Below are positions 61,200 through 64,000 of a DNA stretch of 64,000 nucleotides, one piece after another; position 1 is the first letter of the stretch, and each line of letters begins with the position of its first letter. A program made the position numbers and the translations under genes. The stretch is taken from contig JAFBJZ010000827.1 of the NCBI GenBank assembly GCA_016785225.1, positions 3,357,001 through 3,421,000 of the forward strand. Reading direction: 5' to 3'. The stretch is from Psettodes erumei (taxonomy: Eukaryota; Chordata; Actinopteri; Pleuronectiformes; Psettodidae). The notes beneath the pieces were generated by a model. That model worked only from the letters and a program-made list of their open reading frames with translations, did not search any database and had not been told where the DNA came from.

Positions 61200-62020
61200 G
61201 GGCCCAAAGCTTTTTAACTTGGACTGGCTGAAGTGACTTTTCAATAGGCCTTTTTTTTGTTGCTGCTGTGACTGTTGCTCAAATCTATGGACACATGTTT
61301 GAAAGTTAGAGGAAGAGGCAGCTTATTTCTTTCTATAGGCCTACGTGGTGTCGGTCTACTCTGTGGTATTGACTGTCGATGTGTTGATCTTGAAGAAAGC
61401 ATTTGTGTACTTAACACCAAACCAGTATGTTTTTTGCACTCCAATGTGTTGTACACATCATGCATTCAGCGCCCGTGATACGCAGATGAAACATATTTAA
61501 ACATTGTTTTATTTAATGGATAATTTATTACCTCAACTTGTATGTTTGACAGCCAAATGTTCTTTCAAAGTTGGAGAAAAGGTGGACTGGATGAACTGCA
61601 GGACCTGTCGTTTGAACCGCCCCTCTGCTTTGGAGAGGGGGATACTGACAAAAGATTCAGCTTCCTCTCTGTGATGCTGATGATGTTAGTGTGTTCACAT
61701 GTATTTGTCCCTATATGATCAGTGCTCCTTCCAATCTTAATATGTCTGTGTCTTTAAACTGTACTTTGCCATGGAAGGAGGCAGATGCTCCTGCTGCAGC
61801 TGCCCATGATCTCCTGATGCCCCACATGGTCAATGAACTGGAATCAAGTGATAATTCTTTTGCATAGAGAATAATGATGGTTTCCATGAGAATTATTGTT
61901 GTTATTGTCTTTTATTTGCTGTTACTGAGGTATTACACAAGATGTCCATCTGTCACAACAAGCATAGGCTTTTGAATGTGCCTTCTGCACCATTTTTGTA
62001 CAGATAAAGTTTGTTTCTAA

Positions 62021-62026
62021 AATAAA
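62021..62026 (+). terminator. mid1ip1 polyadenylation signal
   Basis: AATAAA about 820 bp after the stop codon, followed by T-rich sequence. Confidence 0.65.
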
Positions 62027-64000
62027 ACTTTTATATAAATGTACTCAATTTGTTGTGTATGGGTTTTTTTCATGAATATAGGAAAAGGTTGAATTAGAGC
62101 TGCAGGAAGCCAAAAATGCAATAGGCTTCTGATAGTCTTTATTCACCAGCATCCAGGCTTACCAACTAACATTTAATAGATTTGTTACCTCTGACCAGAA
62201 GCCATTCCTTAGTAATGTCATGCAACAAGGCATATCCCTCCATTTTCAGGACCAGGGAAGTTAGTGTGAACAGTCATATCACATCTTTCACCGACAAAAT
62301 CTGGACGGTGATTCAAAGATTTGGAAAGGAACAGGTTATATAGAGTAAACTGAGAAAATGTCAGACAAAAACATGAAATCATCGGGACAGAGACGTTGTT
62401 ACCTACATCTCTTTATCTTGGGAGTGTCCTCGGATTGATCCCTTAGCTCTGAAAACAGGTGATGTAATGATTGCCGTGCAGAAGAGGCATGTAAACACAC
62501 CAAGAGTCATTTGCAACTGTTGGTCAACTGGATGCTGAGCTTGGTGATTTTTATATTCGTTAAATAATTTATTTCCCCTCTAAACATTTAGTCTCAGAAG
62601 GGGATTCTTTGATTTTATTGCTTAAAAACAAAGTCGGAGGGAAATAGAAGCACTCCAGAGGACAAAACAGATCAGAAATCAGCTGATGTGTAACTCTTGT
62701 GGGTAGATTTATTTGCAAAAAGGCAATTATACTGCAGTACATCATGTCAAAAAAGAGTCATTTAAAACATCATCAATTACATACTGTAGGTACAAAGCAG
62801 TTTAATGTGCTGAAAGGGAGAGGCAGATTTAAAATTAGCAGAAGGGTGAGGAATGTTGCTTGTCAGTTAAGCTTCAAGTGACAACACCTTGAACCACTGG
62901 AACTGTCAAACTAAAGAAGTCAAGTGAAAAATTAAGAACTATTCAGCTGTGTACAGTATAAGACCATTTTCAGTGCACTTGAAATTTTTTTTTGCTTGAC
63001 TTTTTCTTAGTGTAATTGTGTAAAGTGATTATTTGTAAGACTTCAGTGCAGTAGCTTTATTCAACTTAATTCCAAATAACACTAAAGTGTACTGTTTATT
63101 TTCATCAGCTTCACGGTCTCAGGATACATATGACAAATATGAGTAGCGTTTAAGCTTGCTTTTTTAATTTGACATTTATATATATTTGAAAGAGGGAGCA
63201 ACAGGATGCTGCTTCGGTTGTGTGGGCACATGCATGCGTGTGTTGTTTTATGTTATATGTTGCCAAGCGAAAAAAGAAATAACAGATTTCTTTGTTGCCT
63301 GAGCAACTGACGGTGACAGCCTCAAAGGCCACCAAGAGGAATGGGTGTAGCTTGAGTGTCAGTGTCACAATAGGTCAACAGACTACAACACACCCAATTG
63401 CCACTTTTATTTGCTCTCGCTTTATATATATATATGTATCTCGCACTCTCTCTCTCTCTCTCTCACACACACACAACTACAGATAAGATGTAAATGTATT
63501 AAAAATAAGTTAGTGCTCAAAATGTACTTTCCAGTCTGTGAAAAATGCTGGCATTTTTTCCACTTGAGACTTAAAATGATTAATAACTTTGAAAAATAAT
63601 TTAATTTAGTTTATTTTTTAAAGAATTATTTTCCCTTTTCAGACTAAAGTAGTCTTACAAAGTCTGCCTGAAATCATGAAGAAGAAAAAAAGTATTTCAA
63701 AGGGAGCAATACTCAGACACCTTTAAAGTGACACACCTTGAAACTCTTTGTGTTTCAGTGTGCAGTCTTGCAGTGGCCACACTGCTGTCCACATTTAGGA
63801 CAAAGGTAACATACCTTGCTGCATTTGATTGTGAATGAGGTTGCTGGTGTCTAAAAACATCCACTGAGATAACCTTATCATTAACCTTGAGGTGAATACC
63901 AGAGGCTATCGCTAAACTGCTTTGCTTTTTGTTGTCCCATATGTTTTACTAACCCAAACATTGCTACTGCCTTGATCTGTCCCTCGACATTGTGATAGCA
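62027..64000. other. intergenic DNA at the right edge
   Basis: AT-rich DNA with short (TA)n and (CT)n/(CA)n runs at about 63424-63473. No exon with splice signals or recognisable protein was seen. Confidence 0.5.

Overview
This window is vertebrate nuclear DNA, almost certainly from a teleost fish and probably a percomorph. The evidence is split genes with GT-AG introns, mostly short in the compact genes; very abundant (CA)n tracts; a small non-autonomous hAT transposon; and several dispersed repeats typical of ray-finned fish. There is no bacterial, phage or plasmid gene structure, no CRISPR array and no tRNA or rRNA that I can see. I find no undescribed multi-gene system here. The value is eight protein genes with base-level exon models and a few odd details.

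Layout, left to right. mycbp2 (minus strand) contributes only its first two coding exons, 2314-4833, with its promoter to the right and the rest of the gene beyond the left edge. scel (sciellin, plus) has about 23 small exons, 9774-16452. slain1 (plus) has nine coding exons, 18526-26711. This order and orientation (MYCBP2 minus, SCEL plus, SLAIN1 plus) match human 13q22. Human EDNRB, the next gene there, is not found. Instead there is a small three-exon death-domain gene (28149-29036), which I do not recognise, then the single-exon BTB-kelch gene kbtbd7 (30164-32035), then katnal1 (36523-41919). The human counterparts KBTBD7 and KATNAL1 also lie on 13q, at other places. After katnal1 the synteny changes: tspan7 (43839-51559) and mid1ip1 (60690-61199) are neighbours on human Xp11.4. 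The window therefore spans a junction between 13q-like and Xp-like blocks.

The genes do not form one pathway; they are independent loci. Several touch the cytoskeleton: SLAIN1 (microtubule plus-end growth), KATNAL1 (microtubule severing), MID1IP1 (microtubule and acetyl-CoA carboxylase binding) and sciellin (cornified envelope scaffold). MYCBP2 and KBTBD7 are ubiquitin-ligase proteins, and TSPAN7 is a four-pass membrane organiser.

Most notable observations: a one-base frameshift at a C homopolymer in slain1 that would remove the conserved C-terminus (either a sequence error or a real disruption); an scel gene built almost wholly of phase-matched exons with a three-fold duplicated two-exon module; a kbtbd7 protein that stops at the tryptophan where the human ATG8-binding motif begins; an orphan death-domain gene; and a perfect 8-bp target-site duplication around a 190-bp hAT MITE. 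Splice sites were read by eye and gene names rest on remembered family sequences, so transcript data would settle the exon edges.
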